Source of the DNA: Ampelocalamus luodianensis
Lineage: Eukaryota; Streptophyta; Magnoliopsida; Poales; Poaceae
Assembly (NCBI GenBank): GCA_036346255.1
Contig: CM070634.1
Coordinates: 70,202,476 to 70,266,475, forward strand
Direction: 5' to 3'
DNA: 64,000 nucleotides
The translations under genes and the position numbers were made by a program. The notes beneath the pieces are model-generated. The model was not told the DNA's origin, did not search any database, and saw only the letters and a program-made list of their open reading frames with translations. Below are positions 34,885 through 47,900 of the stretch, in pieces (position 1 is the stretch's first letter; every line of letters starts with the position of its first letter).

Positions 34885-35260
34885 GAACTATCACGAGCGG
34901 TTTTTATAAAAGCGATGCAGTGAAGACAATATCACGAGCGGTTCTAAGTAAAAACGTGCAGTGAAGTCGATATCACGAGATGGTTTTACAAAGCACCGTG
35001 CGTGATACTGCGAATTCCTGAGCGTTTCATGTCTGAAACCGTTTGTGAAGACATAGTATCACAGACGATTTTTACATAGAAGCGCTGCGTGATACTGCGA
35101 CTTCCGAGCGTTTAGTGTCGAGAACGTGCGTGATACTCGTCTTCCTGACGGTTGTTGAGAAAAATCGTGCGTGATATTCATATCACGAGCAGTTTCTTGG
35201 CCGTGCGTGAGAACCACTGTTATCGAGACCAACTTTTGAGCGGTTCAAAACCGCGTGATG
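34885..35260 (+). repeat. CACTA right subterminal repeats, diverged
   Basis: About ten variants of ATCACGAGCGGTTTT and its complement-type CGTGCGTGATA occur here. They share the ATCAC and CGGTT cores with the left repeats but have GAG instead of AGA in the middle. One left-type copy (ATCACAGACG, about 35059) remains. The terminus CTGTAGTAGTG follows. Confidence 0.8.
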
Positions 35261-35281
35261 GCTTTTTCTGTAGTAGTGGTT

Positions 35282-35534
35282 TGACTATCAAACATATAAA
35301 CTCGAAAAAGTCGCATGCCACAAAATATTTACTAAAAATGATTCACAAGTTACTGTCATGTCTCATATTAATAACCATTGAAACGAGTCCTGCGTGGGTG
35401 CGGACGTTTCTAGTTCGCCGATTGTAGTTGGTGGGCCGGCCGTACGGGGATTGCGTGCACGCGTCACACCTGACCTGGGTTGTGTAGGGCTGGCTAGGCA
35501 TAGAATAACTATTATACGATTAGCCAGAGAATAG

Positions 35535-35587
<53 letters not shown>

Positions 35588-36164
35588 CCGATTTGTTTTT
35601 TTAGCTTCTTACATGCCTTAAAAGGAAATCCGATCATGGTGGACTATCGAAAAGGACAAATGTATTTTTTAATTGTTCTCTCATTTTTTTATTGTTACAA
35701 GCATACCTCCCCCTACCTGAGGTACAAATGGATCTGTATGGAACATGCATGTGTACAAATAACTGTGTTTTTGCGTGTTTGTACTTGCAACAATAGAATG
35801 AAATATACATCATTTTTTTGTGTGAATAGCGGTTAATCGGTTGGTATAATCAGCACATATATGTTTCACGTACAGGCCTTGGAGTATCTGTGTTGAACAT
35901 AGTTGTTTTCTTTTTAGAATTTAGAAGTTGATTTTATACCTATTGTTGTGTGTTCTCAATGTTGTGTGCGCTGCTTTTAATTTGTTTTGGTAGTAATTTT
36001 GATGTTGAGATTAGATTTTTTTTCATATATTGTTGGAAAAAAAAAGAATGACCAACACAAATTTCCGACATAACTTAATTAGCTAGCGAATTAGCACCGG
36101 TAATCTGCAAGGACTAGTGCACAACCCCTTTTTTGCCGTTAGATGTTTTTACGGTGGCCGAAAG
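35282..36164. other. Right flank of CACTA; no gene seen
   Basis: Continues the DNA interrupted by the CACTA element. It is AT-rich, with a (TA)n run at 35545-35585, one GC-rich patch at about 35395-35480, and no supported ORF. A frame starting at 35534 is just translation of the TA repeat. Confidence 0.4.
35545..35585 (+). repeat. (TA)n microsatellite
   Basis: About 20 perfect TA units, preceded by a short TG run (35534-35542). Confidence 0.95.
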
Positions 36165-39100
36165 TGTAATATCTCAATTTTGGACTTGTGTTTCAAATGT
36201 AAGAAAACGGGTAGAAAATAAATTTTTTTCTTACATCACGTATTTCCTGTATGTTCTAAATAATTTCTGTACAAGAATTATGGAAATACAAAGTCACAAG
36301 TCTTTTGATCCAAAACCTTGTCTTCCAAAAACAATCTTGTCAAATCTTTTGGATCATCTCCTGGAAATATTTTTCCTAAGTTCTAGGATTGATTTGTGAC
36401 CCCTTTGAAAAATTTCATAATTTTCAAAAATTGTTTGAATATTTCTAGAGGGCAGTTAAACCTATTTGACTCTCAGTCAAAACACTAAACCAGAACCTTG
36501 CATAATTTTTGGAGAAAAATGCACTGCATAAAAACCTCTGAAAATTTTACACAAGGTTAACATCTAAGCAAGCAAGCTCCTGTAAAACTTTCAGAATTTT
36601 TGAAGTTGTTTTGCTACCTCAAATAAATCCCCAAAGTATCAGCTCAAATTTAAAACCCGAAGACCTGGTTTCACTGTTCATTGGGTTCGAGTCGGACTCG
36701 GGCTCAAGCCAATGGACTCGATCAAACCAAATAACCGCACCTCGCACCAGTTTGAACGCGCGCCTCGTTTCAATCATTAGATTTAAATCGAACAGCCCGC
36801 ATTGATTGGGCCGTTCGGTCACTCGGTTGCCCCATTTAATCGTGGTCGTCCGTGTTAGATTCAACGCTCACAATCTTCCTAGTGTCTTAAACCTCAGGAG
36901 CTTGAAGCAATCACAGCCGTCCATTTTAAATTGGACCGCCCCCAACAGCCCTAGCTTTTCCCTGGTCTTCTTCTTCCTCTCGCTGTGCGTGAATAGTGCG
37001 AGCCATGGCCTTGTCAACTCGTGCTCCCCCGGCAGCCACTCCTGGTCGACATTAAGTGGTAGTAGCTCACTTTCGGCCATAGTCATGCCCTACTCCAACA
37101 TCTACATCGATGCTTTTCGGTCCGTGGTTGTACCTTGAGCCAAGTCCACCCGTGGAGCTCACTTTTGCCCAAACCCTAGTGTTCGAAGCCATATAAAGGT
37201 CCCAAAATCCCCTCCTGGTGTTCCTTTACACCACTCTCAGCTCTTTCTTCATTTTCGGAGCTTAATACACCAAAAACACCAAATCACCATTGTTGGCCCG
37301 AGAAGCTCAATTGAGGATCTTGGTGCTCTAGTGATTCTCCTTCAAATCTTTTTGCACTCTTTTAGGCTCCTTGATACCCTAATCATTTCGTCTCACTCAA
37401 TTTTGGGTTTCATTCACAGGATTTGTCAAATTTGGGGTTTGTTCAAATTCGACCGAATTTGCCCCTTTCCTTCCTCAGCTCCGGTGAGTACCCTATTTCT
37501 CAATTATTTGCTCATGTAGCTTCTATGAGCTATAATGAAACTATTTCGACTACCCAGTGGTGTTCATTTTGCTCAAGTTATCATTTTCATACCTTCTTCC
37601 CCAACTCCGGTGGACTCCTTCGCTGTCAAAGCTTCTCCGACTATCTCTGAAGCTCATCTTGCTTAAGGTAGCTTCTTATTAGTCTTTAGATGTCGTGGCA
37701 CCCGCTTCTTTGGATTGCTACGGAGCTTTTGAGCTATTTTCATTTTCGACCGATTTTGTCGCCGTCATCCTTTTCCGGCTAGCCGGCGTTCTAGACCTTC
37801 GCCACCGGCGAGGTCGTCACCATCGGGTCCGCAAGGTTATTGTGAACCCATTTTAGCTTTTAGATCGCGCCGCCGTGGCTAGAGCTGCCGGCGATGAGCC
37901 CCTCTTTCTCGTTCTGTTTTGCCGGAAGAGAACTCCCGTTCTACCGTTGTCGTTAAGACACAATTATTGGCTTAATCATTGATAATCATTACGGGTAATT
38001 AATATATCCTAGGGGTTCCTCTGTGTCACTGCCAGGTGGGCCCAACCCTTTAAACCCCCCCGTCGGCTCAATTCAACACCGTTAGGACACCATTAATGCT
38101 TAATGAATAGTAATTAGAGTTTAGCATTAATTGGCTGTCGGAAATGACTCTCTGAGCCACTGACATGTGGGCCCGTAGGCCTTAAACCGTTGAAATAGGG
38201 TCATTAGGACAAAATCTGGGGTTACTAATTGCTAATCATTGTTAGTAATTAATGCGTCTTAAGCTGACAAAATGAGCCACTGTCATGTGGGCCCTCACCC
38301 GCTTAAAACCCGCTCTGTGCGAAATTATTTAGGACACATTAATTACTAATCAATGGATTTAGTACTTATTGGCTGTCTTAAAGAGCCCTGTGTCACTTAC
38401 ATGTGGGCCCGCGTCATTAAAATCCTCTCGGTGCGCTTAAAATATCTCGTGCGTGAAAGTGTAGCACTGCGGAGATCATGGACCGTCGATCTCAAGATCA
38501 ACGGCCTAGATCAAAGTGGCCGTTCAGACCAACCGAACTCCCCATCGCCCTGGACCGTCCATCTCGCGATCTGTGGTCGAGATCGATTTTGCCAATCGGG
38601 TCCCCGAACATCCCAACCCGCAGGGACCGTTGGATTTTGATCCAACGGTGGGCTTTTGTTTGACTGTGCGCGTGCGCTTAAGCCCCGTGGCTCCTCTGTC
38701 ACTGGCGGGTGGGCCCTCTTACTATGCACGTGCGTCCTGAACTTCAATCAATATCAACCGTCCAGTTCACGATCAGCGGCTGGGATTGTTGTGCTGTTCG
38801 GGTCGCCCGAACAGCACCTTGATCTCAGCCCTCCATCGTTTGATCAACGGTTGAGGTTCATTGGGCCGTTCGGGCCATGAACAATGCCCAATTGATCTCC
38901 GCCGTCCATTTCGATCTGATCGGCAGGTTGCCGTTTAGAAATCGTGCGCACTGTGCGCGCCGTGCGCGTGGGCCGTGCGATAAAGGATCAACGGCCTAGA
39001 TTGTGCCATGTCTTTGACTCTCGGTTAAGTCAATTCTTTTTCCCGGTAAGGTTTATTTACAAACTGAAAATGGTATTAAATTCCAAAATGTCATAACTTA

Positions 39101-41119
39101 TTCATTTTAAATCCTTTTTAGATGATTCCAGTTGGGATAAATTCTTATTTAACTAAAGTTAAGCGAAAAAAATGCATTTAGATATGTTTCCGTAACAGAA
39201 AATTTATAAACGATATTAACTTGATTTCAGCCATTTTTGTATATTCCAGAAATTAAATTAAAACTTATAAGATGCATAACTTTTTCTGTATAGCTCCAAA
39301 TTGAGTGATTTCAACTTTGTTAAATCTGTTGTTAACTAAACTTTAATCTAAAAATGGTTGTAGGACTAATTTAGCTCCAGAAAAATTAGTTAATAGGTTT
39401 TAATCTCAATTTTGACTTTAGAATTAATTTAAATATTGTAAAACACACAAGTAATTCCCTGTAACTCCAAAATATGCAAACTCAATTTTGTTAAATTCCT
39501 CTGTTAGCATACTTTAACATGAACTAGGTTTTGATCATGGTTTTAGTTCTGAAAAATGATATGTGCTAGTTTTATAACTTAGAAAAATAATAAGTAATTC
39601 ATTTTAACTCCAAATTGAGTAAGCTCAACTTTGCTGTGCTTAGGATGACATATTCTACCTGTTATAAAAATTTTAGACTCTAGATCATTCTAGAAATTTG
39701 TGCCATGAACAGTACCAGTAATTAATTGAGTTGATTTAATAGGCTGAGAGAGTGTAATTTAGCTATAACTTTTGCATGTTAAGTCCAAATTGAATAATTC
39801 TTGTTTCTAAATTTGTCTAAAATCATACCCTTACTGTTGGGTAAATTTTATGAGATTTGGATGTCTTTTGCTGTTAAGATTGGTTTGGTGTTCTTCGTTT
39901 TTATTGGATTTTCTCGTTCTTTCGATAGGTTCTAACGACCGTATTGATTTCGTGAGTGATCCGTTGCAGCAAATAAGTGATCTCCAGCAAGGCTAGAAGT
40001 GTAACATCATTTGATCATATTGCTCCTATTACTTTTAAAGTCTAATATCTTGTTTGCAAAACCTAAGTATGCATGCTTCTTGTGTCAAGATTAATTTTTG
40101 TCGAATAAGGGGTAGCTAGTCCTATTGCATTGTTGCCCTGAAATTGTCCATCCCCGCCACTACCCTAGGTTATTATCCTCACTGGTGAATTAGAGCCCGG
40201 TGGATGATTTATAGTCTTTTTATTGTCTTTGCGATATGGGCTTAGCAACGCTTAGTTACCGGTAGAATTGAGCGGTTATCGACTTAGTTGATAACCTTGA
40301 TCACACAAACTTATTATGACCTTATGATTTCAACCTTGGTGCTATATTTAATTGTAAAAACTAAAAATGAAAGCAAAATGATTTGGACTTGGGCACAATG
40401 GTAAGATGGTGTGAGTTTCGGTGTGATTGGAATGGTGCCCAGGTCAATTAAGGACCGAACATCTTGTGAGTATCTGTTATCTAGGCAATTTGTACGTGCT
40501 AACCATGCTAGAGGGAAATGAGACTTCTCTTGACTAAGTACTTTGGAGGGTGTTAACTAATGAGTCGCGTGGTGGGTTGCATATTTAACTATATGCAACA
40601 TGGACTTGCTTTATGCTAAAAATTAACTTTGAGCCTTCTCCTTTGATTAAAGCCTCCATATAGTAGTAACTAGGTTTTGTTACCCGTAAGTCTTGCGAGT
40701 ACATTTTTGTACTCATTTGCTTTACTTAAATGTTGCAGAGGAAGAGGTTGATCCCTAAGGGATCGACTTTGGTGACTTTTACTTCGGTGTGGACGACTAG
40801 CTTGGCGGCCCGGTCGGTTGCCTTGTGGGTTATGGCTAACCGGTCGTATTTTGGTTATAGCCATCTTATGGCACTTTTGCTTCCGCTGTTATTGATACTT
40901 CGATGTCATTTGGCCGGTCGGCCCCTCTTTTGTAATAACTTTATATTATGTATGCCTTTTGCTAGACTTGTTATTATGTGTTGTATGGAATTGATGCATA
41001 ATTTTGTAACGGGGTGTGTATACTGCATTTCTGGGAAGTATACATATCTCGAAGCTTGGTTTATTTGATTTGTGATGCTAGGATCAATGGAAGACTAAGC
41101 GTTACAAGTCAGTAAGTGA
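36165..41119 (+). mobile_element. Solo LTR, family A copy 2
   Basis: It starts TGTAATATCTCAATTTTGGA and follows the same course as copies 1 and 3: the U3 start with TTTCAAATGTAAGAAAA, a mid part with CTTGATCACACAAACTTATT (near 40290), the hairpin GAGTACA-TTTT-TGTACTC (40697-40714), the 40-bp conserved block (40795-40834) and the end AGACTAAGCGTTACAAG. Similarity is lost at about 41108-41119, just before the minus-strand chromovirus LTR. That element therefore probably landed in the last bases of this LTR. The expected right duplication (GAAAG) would then be outside the window. The palindrome and flanking part present in copies 1 and 3 are deleted here. Confidence 0.82.
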
Positions 41120-41124
41120 CACAT

Positions 41125-43039
41125 TGTGACGTTGAGACAACGATTTATCTCCAATCCAATCATTAGTCATTTAATGGCTGAATCAACGCCCTAATGGCAT
41201 TGCTACAGGGCCGGTTGGTGTTCAACAGCGGAGTGTTGGCTTTGCTGGAGCCTCACCGATGTTCCTGGCCATGGCGGCGCGAACCAAGGGTACGTATGTG
41301 AGCACAATAGTTTTGCGCACCCGATGGTGGTGTCCTCGATGGCTGAGCTGGCCTGTACCGGCGGCTAGCCGGAGTTGAGCGGTGCTATCAAATACGGCCA
41401 AAGTTGCAAACAGCAATGTGAAGCTCTACCGCGCATACAAGCGGGTGCCTGGGATCCTAAAGGGTACTAGGGGGTTACCTGAGCTAAGTGGAAGCTCAAG
41501 GAAGCTTGGAGTTAGTCGAAGCAACAACAGTGCCGGAGAAGATGACAGCGGTAGCACGGTTCAACGAAGAGAGAAACCCCTGAGCAATCCTAAAGGTAGT
41601 GAATGGTCTGAATAGGTTAAGGACCATATAAGGATGCTTTAAGAGCAAAGAATCGTTCAATGGCTTACCGGAGCAAGGTGGGAGATGAAAGGTTCATCCT
41701 TCTGCCGAAATGGCTCAAACTTCAATCCTTCTAGATCCTGTCATGCATTGCCAAAATAGGTTTAGGGGTTTTGCTCAGTGGCCTAAAGCACGTAAGGTGA
41801 CGCACTAAGTCAAGGATAATACCTCCCATAGATGAAGATGGCTCGTGTGTGTCTCTTGGAGCGCGCACTAGAGCTTCCAATGGCACCATAGTGGTCCGGG
41901 AGCTACAAGCCAAACCAAGTGCTAGCATAAGGAAAAATGGAAACAGCATAGAACTCTAAGGAGAAAGAAAGCACCCGGTCGAAGCTTACCTGAGTACTGA
42001 GCTCACATGAACGTCCTTCTCCTCGGCCGAAAAGAGGAGAAGTGAGGGAGAAAGAGGGTGCTGAGGGAGTATTCTGCCGAGTGAGTGACAGCATTGGAGG
42101 CGGCGTGAGACGGAGAAGCTCCAGGAGTGGTTGCATGCGGCAGTGGCTAACAGAGCTGACAGCTCGCCAACGGCTTGGAACAGAAAGGTGCGGCCGCGTG
42201 GCTTACGCGATCTGCGCGAGCCCACGCAAGGAGGAAGAAAGGTTTGACAGGTGGGCCTGGCGTGGCAGTCGCACATACGCGCGCGTGAAAGCCCAAATAA
42301 GTGAGTCGGTATGGACCATTGGATTAGGACTGGACGGTTCAGATTAGAATGGAGGATCGGACTGGTCTGCACAGTTACAAGATCTAGCCCATTGATTCTA
42401 GATCGGATGGTCGACAACGCGAATGAACGTTCAGACTGGCCGAATGGTCACGAGATCTGATCCGTTGAATTTTAATCGAATGGTCCGGGCGTAGTGAGGT
42501 TAGTTGGTTGGGTTGCGCTCGGTGGCTCGGGTCGGAACAGTGAACGGCTCGGGTTGGGCTCGGAACAGTACAGAGGTTTGACTTATTTTGGTTTAAACTG
42601 ATACAACTTTGACTCGGTTCTTAAAATTAGAAATAAATTTCACAAAAATGTGAAATAAATCATAGGTGTCCCTGGGAAGGTATAGTGTCCATAAAAATTA
42701 TTTAACCTCACTGTTCAAGATATATTTTGTATAATTTAATTTCGAACTTAGGGTAGGTCATTGTATTGAGTTTAAATTTTCTGTGGTTTGAAACTAGTCC
42801 CATAAATCTGGGAAAAATTATATTAATTCATGATAATTCATTTAGTATTTGAATAAATTGGTTCTAGAAGATGCTCACAATATTTTGCTGCTATTTTTAG
42901 TTGGAGTTCAAATTTGAAGTGTATGTTTAATCTTTTTATGAGATTTTCCAAGTGCAATATATAAAGTAAATGCTTGAAAATAATGATGCATGCTCATGAG
43001 ATGTATAGTAATCCTCTTTATTAATTTGGGGATGTGACA
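41125..43039 (-). mobile_element. 3' LTR of the minus-strand chromovirus
   Basis: On the minus strand it starts TGTCACATCCCCAAATTAAT directly after a polypurine tract and is placed to end CTCAACGTCACA (complement of 41125-41136), about 1.9 kb. The start is firm because of the adjoining PPT; the end is inferred from the TG...CA rule and from loss of family A similarity next to it. ORFs here (41382-41615, 41986-42417) have no known domain. Confidence 0.7.
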
Positions 43040-43052
43040 AACCTCCCCCTTA
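43040..43052 (-). other. Polypurine tract of the minus-strand chromovirus
   Basis: On the minus strand TAAGGGGGAGGTT lies immediately before the LTR start TGTCACATCC. Position and composition fit the plus-strand primer of Gypsy elements. Confidence 0.8.
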
Positions 43053-43315
43053 CAAAAGATCTCGACCCCGAGATCTCGGTAGGTCGGAAGATGGATAGGA
43101 AGGTTCTACAAGAAGACACAACATCCGTTGTCTTGATTTCCTTTAAAGATAGTGCTAGGATATCTTAAAAAGGTTACAAGGAAGGTAAGTGCTAGGATAT
43201 CCTACAAGGTTACAAGAAATGGTTATTACATTTTCCTTTCTATTGCTTTGTTTAACCTTTCCTTTCTTGATTCGAAGGCACTTCAAGTAGAAGGAAAAAC
43301 ATCTGGATAGTTCGC

Positions 43316-44912
43316 TCACATTTCATCTCCACATTCCCATGTTGCTTCATCTTCAGTATGATTGCTCCATTGAACCTTGATAAACTTGATGTTACAATTT
43401 CTCGTCTTGAGCTCCGTTTCTTCAAGAATGCGAATCGGGTGCTCCCGATAATAAAGATCAGGTTGCAAGTCGAGTTCTTCCAAGTTAGTTGCTTCAGTTG
43501 GAACGCGAAGGCACTTTTTTAGTTGTGAAACATGGAACACATCATGCACATCTGAAAGTGATGGTGGAAATTCCAATTGATAGGTCACTGATCCCAGTTT
43601 CGCTAGAATTCAGAATGGTCCGACGTAGTGAGGTGCCAACTTGCCTTTTACTTGGAAACGACGTATTCCTTTCATCGGAGAGACTTTAAGGTAAACATGA
43701 TCATTCACCTCAAAATTCAACTCGCGATGACGACGGCCGGCATACGACTTCTGACAAGATTGAGCCATCCGAGTCGCTCACGGATGACACAAACTTGTTC
43801 TTCAGCATCCTCCACCGAGGTTGGACCATAGAAAGATCTTTCCCAGGCTTCGAACCAGTTCAAGGGTGTCCTACAAGCTCTCCCATACATCGCCTTGAAG
43901 GGTGACATCTGTATGCTTGATTGGAAGCTATTTTTGTTAGAAAACTCTACAAACGGTAAGCACTTCTCCGAATTTTTCCTATAGGACACCACACACGCTC
44001 GGAGAAGGTCTTCCAAAATTTGGTTCACCCTCTCAGTTTGTCCATCCGTTTGAGGGTGATAAGCAGAGCTGAAAGATAGATTGGTCCCCATTACTTTATG
44101 CAAGCATTTTCAGACATGAGACGTGAACTGAGGACCTCGATCTGAAACTATCACCTTTGGCACACCGTGGAGACAAACGATCCTCGCGATATAAAGCTTG
44201 GCTAGCTTATCCCCGGTGTAGGTAATCTTGACGGGAATGAAATGGGCAACTTTTGTCAGATGATCGACGATTACCCATATGGAGTTGGACCCGGTTTGAG
44301 TCCTTGGAAGTCCAGTGATGAAGTCCATACTGATTTTCTCCCACTTCCACTTTGGAATAGGCAAAGGTTGGAGAGTACCCGTAGGTCTCAAATGCCTAGC
44401 CTTGACTCTTTGGCATACATCACACTCGGTAACATACTGCACGATCTGCTTCTTCATTTGTCTCCACCATACCCTCATTTTTAGGTCTTGGTACATCTTG
44501 GTGATTCCGGGGTGAATGGAGAATTGAGAGTTGTGAGCCTCCTTGAGAATTAACTCTCTTAAGTTGCGATCAAATGGCACCACCAAACGGTTCCCGAACC
44601 ATAGGGTGCCTTGTGCATCTTCGGTGAAGCATTTGGCTTCGCGTTGCTTCAATTTCTCCCAGATTTGAGCTACTTCCAAATCGGTCTTCTGTGCTTCTTT
44701 AACCTGGTCCTCAAGTGTGAAATTCACACTAAGGGTAGCAAGAGACCCTTCTTCAATTATTTCCAAGTGCAGACGTTGCATCGTAGCACACAAGCCTGCT
44801 GAAATGGGAGTTACCGATAAACAATTGCATTGAGATTTTCTACTCAAAGCATTGGCTTCCACATTCGCTTTCCCCGGATGATAAAGGAGTCCCAAATCAT
44901 AATTCTTGATCA
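43316..44912 (-). pseudogene. Chromovirus RNase H end, integrase and chromodomain
   Basis: On the minus strand the frame begins within RNase H (IKNYDLGLLYHPGKAN). It continues with the integrase zinc finger (SIHPGITKMYQ ... CDVCQRVKARH) and the catalytic core with VIVDHLTKVAHF and VSDRGPQFTS (two acidic residues) and ERVNQILEDLLRA carrying the Glu. After a degenerate stretch (43717-43600) come VFHVSQLKKCLRVP and the chromodomain KVQWSNHTEDEATWE, ending at 43316. The chromodomain defines the Tekay/Del-like chromovirus group and normally guides integration to heterochromatin. A TGG-to-TGA type stop interrupts the core after FTSHV (about 44108), and the frame shifts near 43715. Confidence 0.85.
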
Positions 44913-47900
44913 TGTAACATCCCAAATATTTGGCTTGTGTTTCAAATGTAAGAAAATGTGTAGAAATTAAAAACTTTTCTTACATCTTGTATTTCATGTT
45001 TGTTCTGAAAATTCTTGTAAAAGAATTATGGAAATACAAAGTCACAAGCCATTTTGACCTAAACCTTGACCTTCAAAAACTTTCTTGTAAAACCTTGTGA
45101 TTATTCCTTGGAAATATTTTTCCTAAGTTCTAGGGTTAAGGTGTGAACCCTCTGAAAAATTTCACAATTTTTAGAAATTGTTTGAATATTTTAGAGGTCA
45201 GTCAAACCAGTTTGACCTTGAGTCAAACCCTAGCTCAGAACCTTGCAGAATTTTTGGAGGAAAATACACTGCATGAAAACCTCAGAAAATTTTATACAAG
45301 GTCAATATCTAAGTTTGCAAGCTCCTGTAAAAATTTAGAATTTTTGGAGTTGGTTTGCTACCTCAAATAATTCCCCAAAGATCTCTATTCTAATTCTAAC
45401 CCCGGGCTGAGTCAGACTCGGCTCGAGTTGGACCCGAGCCCAGCTATTGGACTTGGTCGAGCCAAGTCCCTCAACTGTGCGTGGGCGCGGCCGTTTGTGC
45501 ATGTGGGTTTTGGTCGTTGGATCTCAATCCAACGCCCCAGACCTCCCCTACCGCACTGGACCTCCAGAGATCTCTTTCAATCTCAGCCTCTCGTTTTCAA
45601 TCTAACTACCCACGACCACCCCGACCTCCTCTGTTCTTCTTCCTCCTCGAGTCGTCCGAGTGTGCGCCATGGCAGGTGAGCGGGGCAGGCACTAGTCATG
45701 TCGAGGGGTCCCTCAACGGCTCTAAGCCCCTCGCTTTTGCACATGTCAGTGTCAGCTTTGACCCTTACCTACTCTCTCCTCTTTTTTGCGCGCGACAGAA
45801 CCTTTTTGTCCCATCGCCATTAAACCTAGACCTCATGTAGCCGTTGACCCCTATGCTACTTGAGCACCTCCGAGCTCCTCCTCTGGGACCTCTTTACCAT
45901 CTCTCTATCACCCCAGCTTTGCCTCTGTGTATTTGTGCGCAAATCATCGAGGACCCCATTTCCGCCATTTTTGATCGCTTCGAGCTCCTCGTGTCGGTAG
46001 GGCTCCAGTGGTTCTCTTGCCCTGCTTTTCGCTCCCTTTGGGACCTTGGTTCTTCGCAAAACCTTCCCCTAACTCAATCTTGGGTGACCTTCGCAGGGTC
46101 GCTCAAAATTGGAGTTTGCGCAGATTGCGGCCGGAGGTGGTCTCCATCGTCCTCGACTCCGGTAAGGACTTCCCTTTTCAATTCCTTGCTCCTGGACCAC
46201 CTTTGGTCCTTCGCATAGCTATCCTCACCATTCTCTCCTTCTCATGTGGCTCAGGAGCTTTCGTCCTCGTCATCGTCCTCAGTTCCAGTGTTGGTCTCCG
46301 CCGCCAGAGCTCCTCCGACCTCCTTCGGACCTCCTCTGGGCCCAAGTGTGTTCGCTATAACCCCGTAGTGCTCGAGGACCTGTTGGATTAGATCATCGCG
46401 AAGCTTTTTCATGTTTTCGTATTTTGCCGTAGTTGCTCCTTCGCCCCTCTCCGGCTTGCTGGCGTTCTAGGCCAGCTCTGCCGTCGAGAGTACCCTCATT
46501 AGGTGCGTAATTGTATTGTGCACATTTTGGCACCTTTGGTTTGCGCCGTCGTGGCTGTGGTCGCCGGCGGCGAGCCGGCGGGCAAAGTGCGGTGCTCTGT
46601 TCTGTTGTCGTAAGATTTGGCAAGTCCAGGACCTCCTAGGGTTCACTGTAGCCGTTAAGGACCACCTTGGGTTAGATCTTCACCGTAATATCTTTCTCTA
46701 CGAAAACTTTAGTTATAGGACCTCTTGGGTTAGATCCTAACCGTTTAGGACCTTCCTGGCTTAATCTTAGTCGTTAGGATCAACCCCGTGCGAAAAGACC
46801 ACCCCACGGTCGTTTTTGTAAAAACCACCCTTGGGGTACTCTATGCAAAAGACCACCCCTTAGTCGTTTGCAAAGAAAACCTCAGGACCACCCCCAGGCA
46901 GATCTTGACCGTTCAGGACCTCCTAGTGGAGATCTGAGCCGTTAAGACCTCTCTCTGTTAAGACCTTATCTTTGCGGACCTCCTCATACGAGATCTTAAC
47001 CGTTAGGACCTCCCTCCGTTAGATCGTTATCCTTAGGACCTCCCGCGTGTAGATCTTGACCGTTAAGACCTCCTCTATGAGATCTTAGCCGTTTGGACCT
47101 CCTTCAGTTCGATCTTGATCGTTAAGATCTCCTTCTGTGAAGATCTTAGCTGTTAGGACCTCCCTAGTCTAGATCTTGGCTGTCCAGGACCTCCTCTGGT
47201 AGATCTTGGCCGTCTAGGACCTCCTCTCTATTAGACCTTATTGCCTAGGACCTCCTCCGAGTAGATCTTGACCGTCCAGGATCTCCTCTTGGGGATCTTA
47301 GCCGTTCAGGACCTCCTCTTAAGATCTTTAGCTTTAGGACCTCCCCTCAGCTCTGGACCGTTAGATCTAGATCCAACGGTCTAGACCTCCTCAACGCTTT
47401 CAAAGTCCTAGCGTTCCGATCCTCTTTTGTTGTTCATTTCTAGATCTACGGCTCAGATCTCTTGAACATTCGGACCTTCGAATGTGATCTTGATCTAAGC
47501 CGTTCCTTTTGAGATCCATGGCCTAGACTTGATGAGGCATTCGGGAAGTTCGAATGTCCCATCTCTTGCGAGCCGTTGGATCTAATTCCAACGGTGGATA
47601 CCTTGTGAGCACGCGCACACATGTGCTGTGTTCGGTGCGCGTGGGCCGTTGGATTCCAGATCTGTGGCTCACGTCTGTCCACGTCATTTCATTTTGATCA
47701 AGTTTGTTTTAAATCCAGTAAGCTTTTATTTGTCAACTGAAAATAGTATTAAAACTTCAGAAATTCATAACTAATTCATTTTAGCTCCTTTTTAGATGAT
47801 TCTTGTTGGGTTAAATTTCTGTTTAACTAAAATTTAATCTAAAAATATGCTTAGGTATTGTTCTATAGCAGAAAATGGTATAGATTGTATTAACTTGTTT

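Larger units (their letters stand above)
24004..35278 (+). mobile_element. CACTA (En/Spm) DNA transposon, 11.3 kb, complete ends
   Basis: The left end reads CACTACTACAAAACAGGC and the right end is its complement-type CTGTAGTAGTG (35268-35278), giving the CACTA terminal inverted repeat. The 3-bp duplication GTT lies at 24001-24003 and 35279-35281. Subterminal repeats of the ATCACAGACGGTTC type fill the left end; diverged ATCACGAGCGGTT variants fill the right. Between them are a TNP2-type transposase gene, a second gene with a transposase-associated domain and a C48 protease domain, a captured plastid fragment and a nested Copia solo LTR. The coding regions have frameshifts and stops, so it is non-autonomous now, though its ends look intact. 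Confidence 0.93.

Noticed and set aside
36806..37138. A 110-residue ORF in LTR copy 2
   Set aside because: Not conserved in copies 1 and 3 and no known domain.
43489..43831. Plus-strand ORFs over the chromodomain/integrase region
   Set aside because: They are antisense shadows of the minus-strand pol gene, which carries clear domain motifs.
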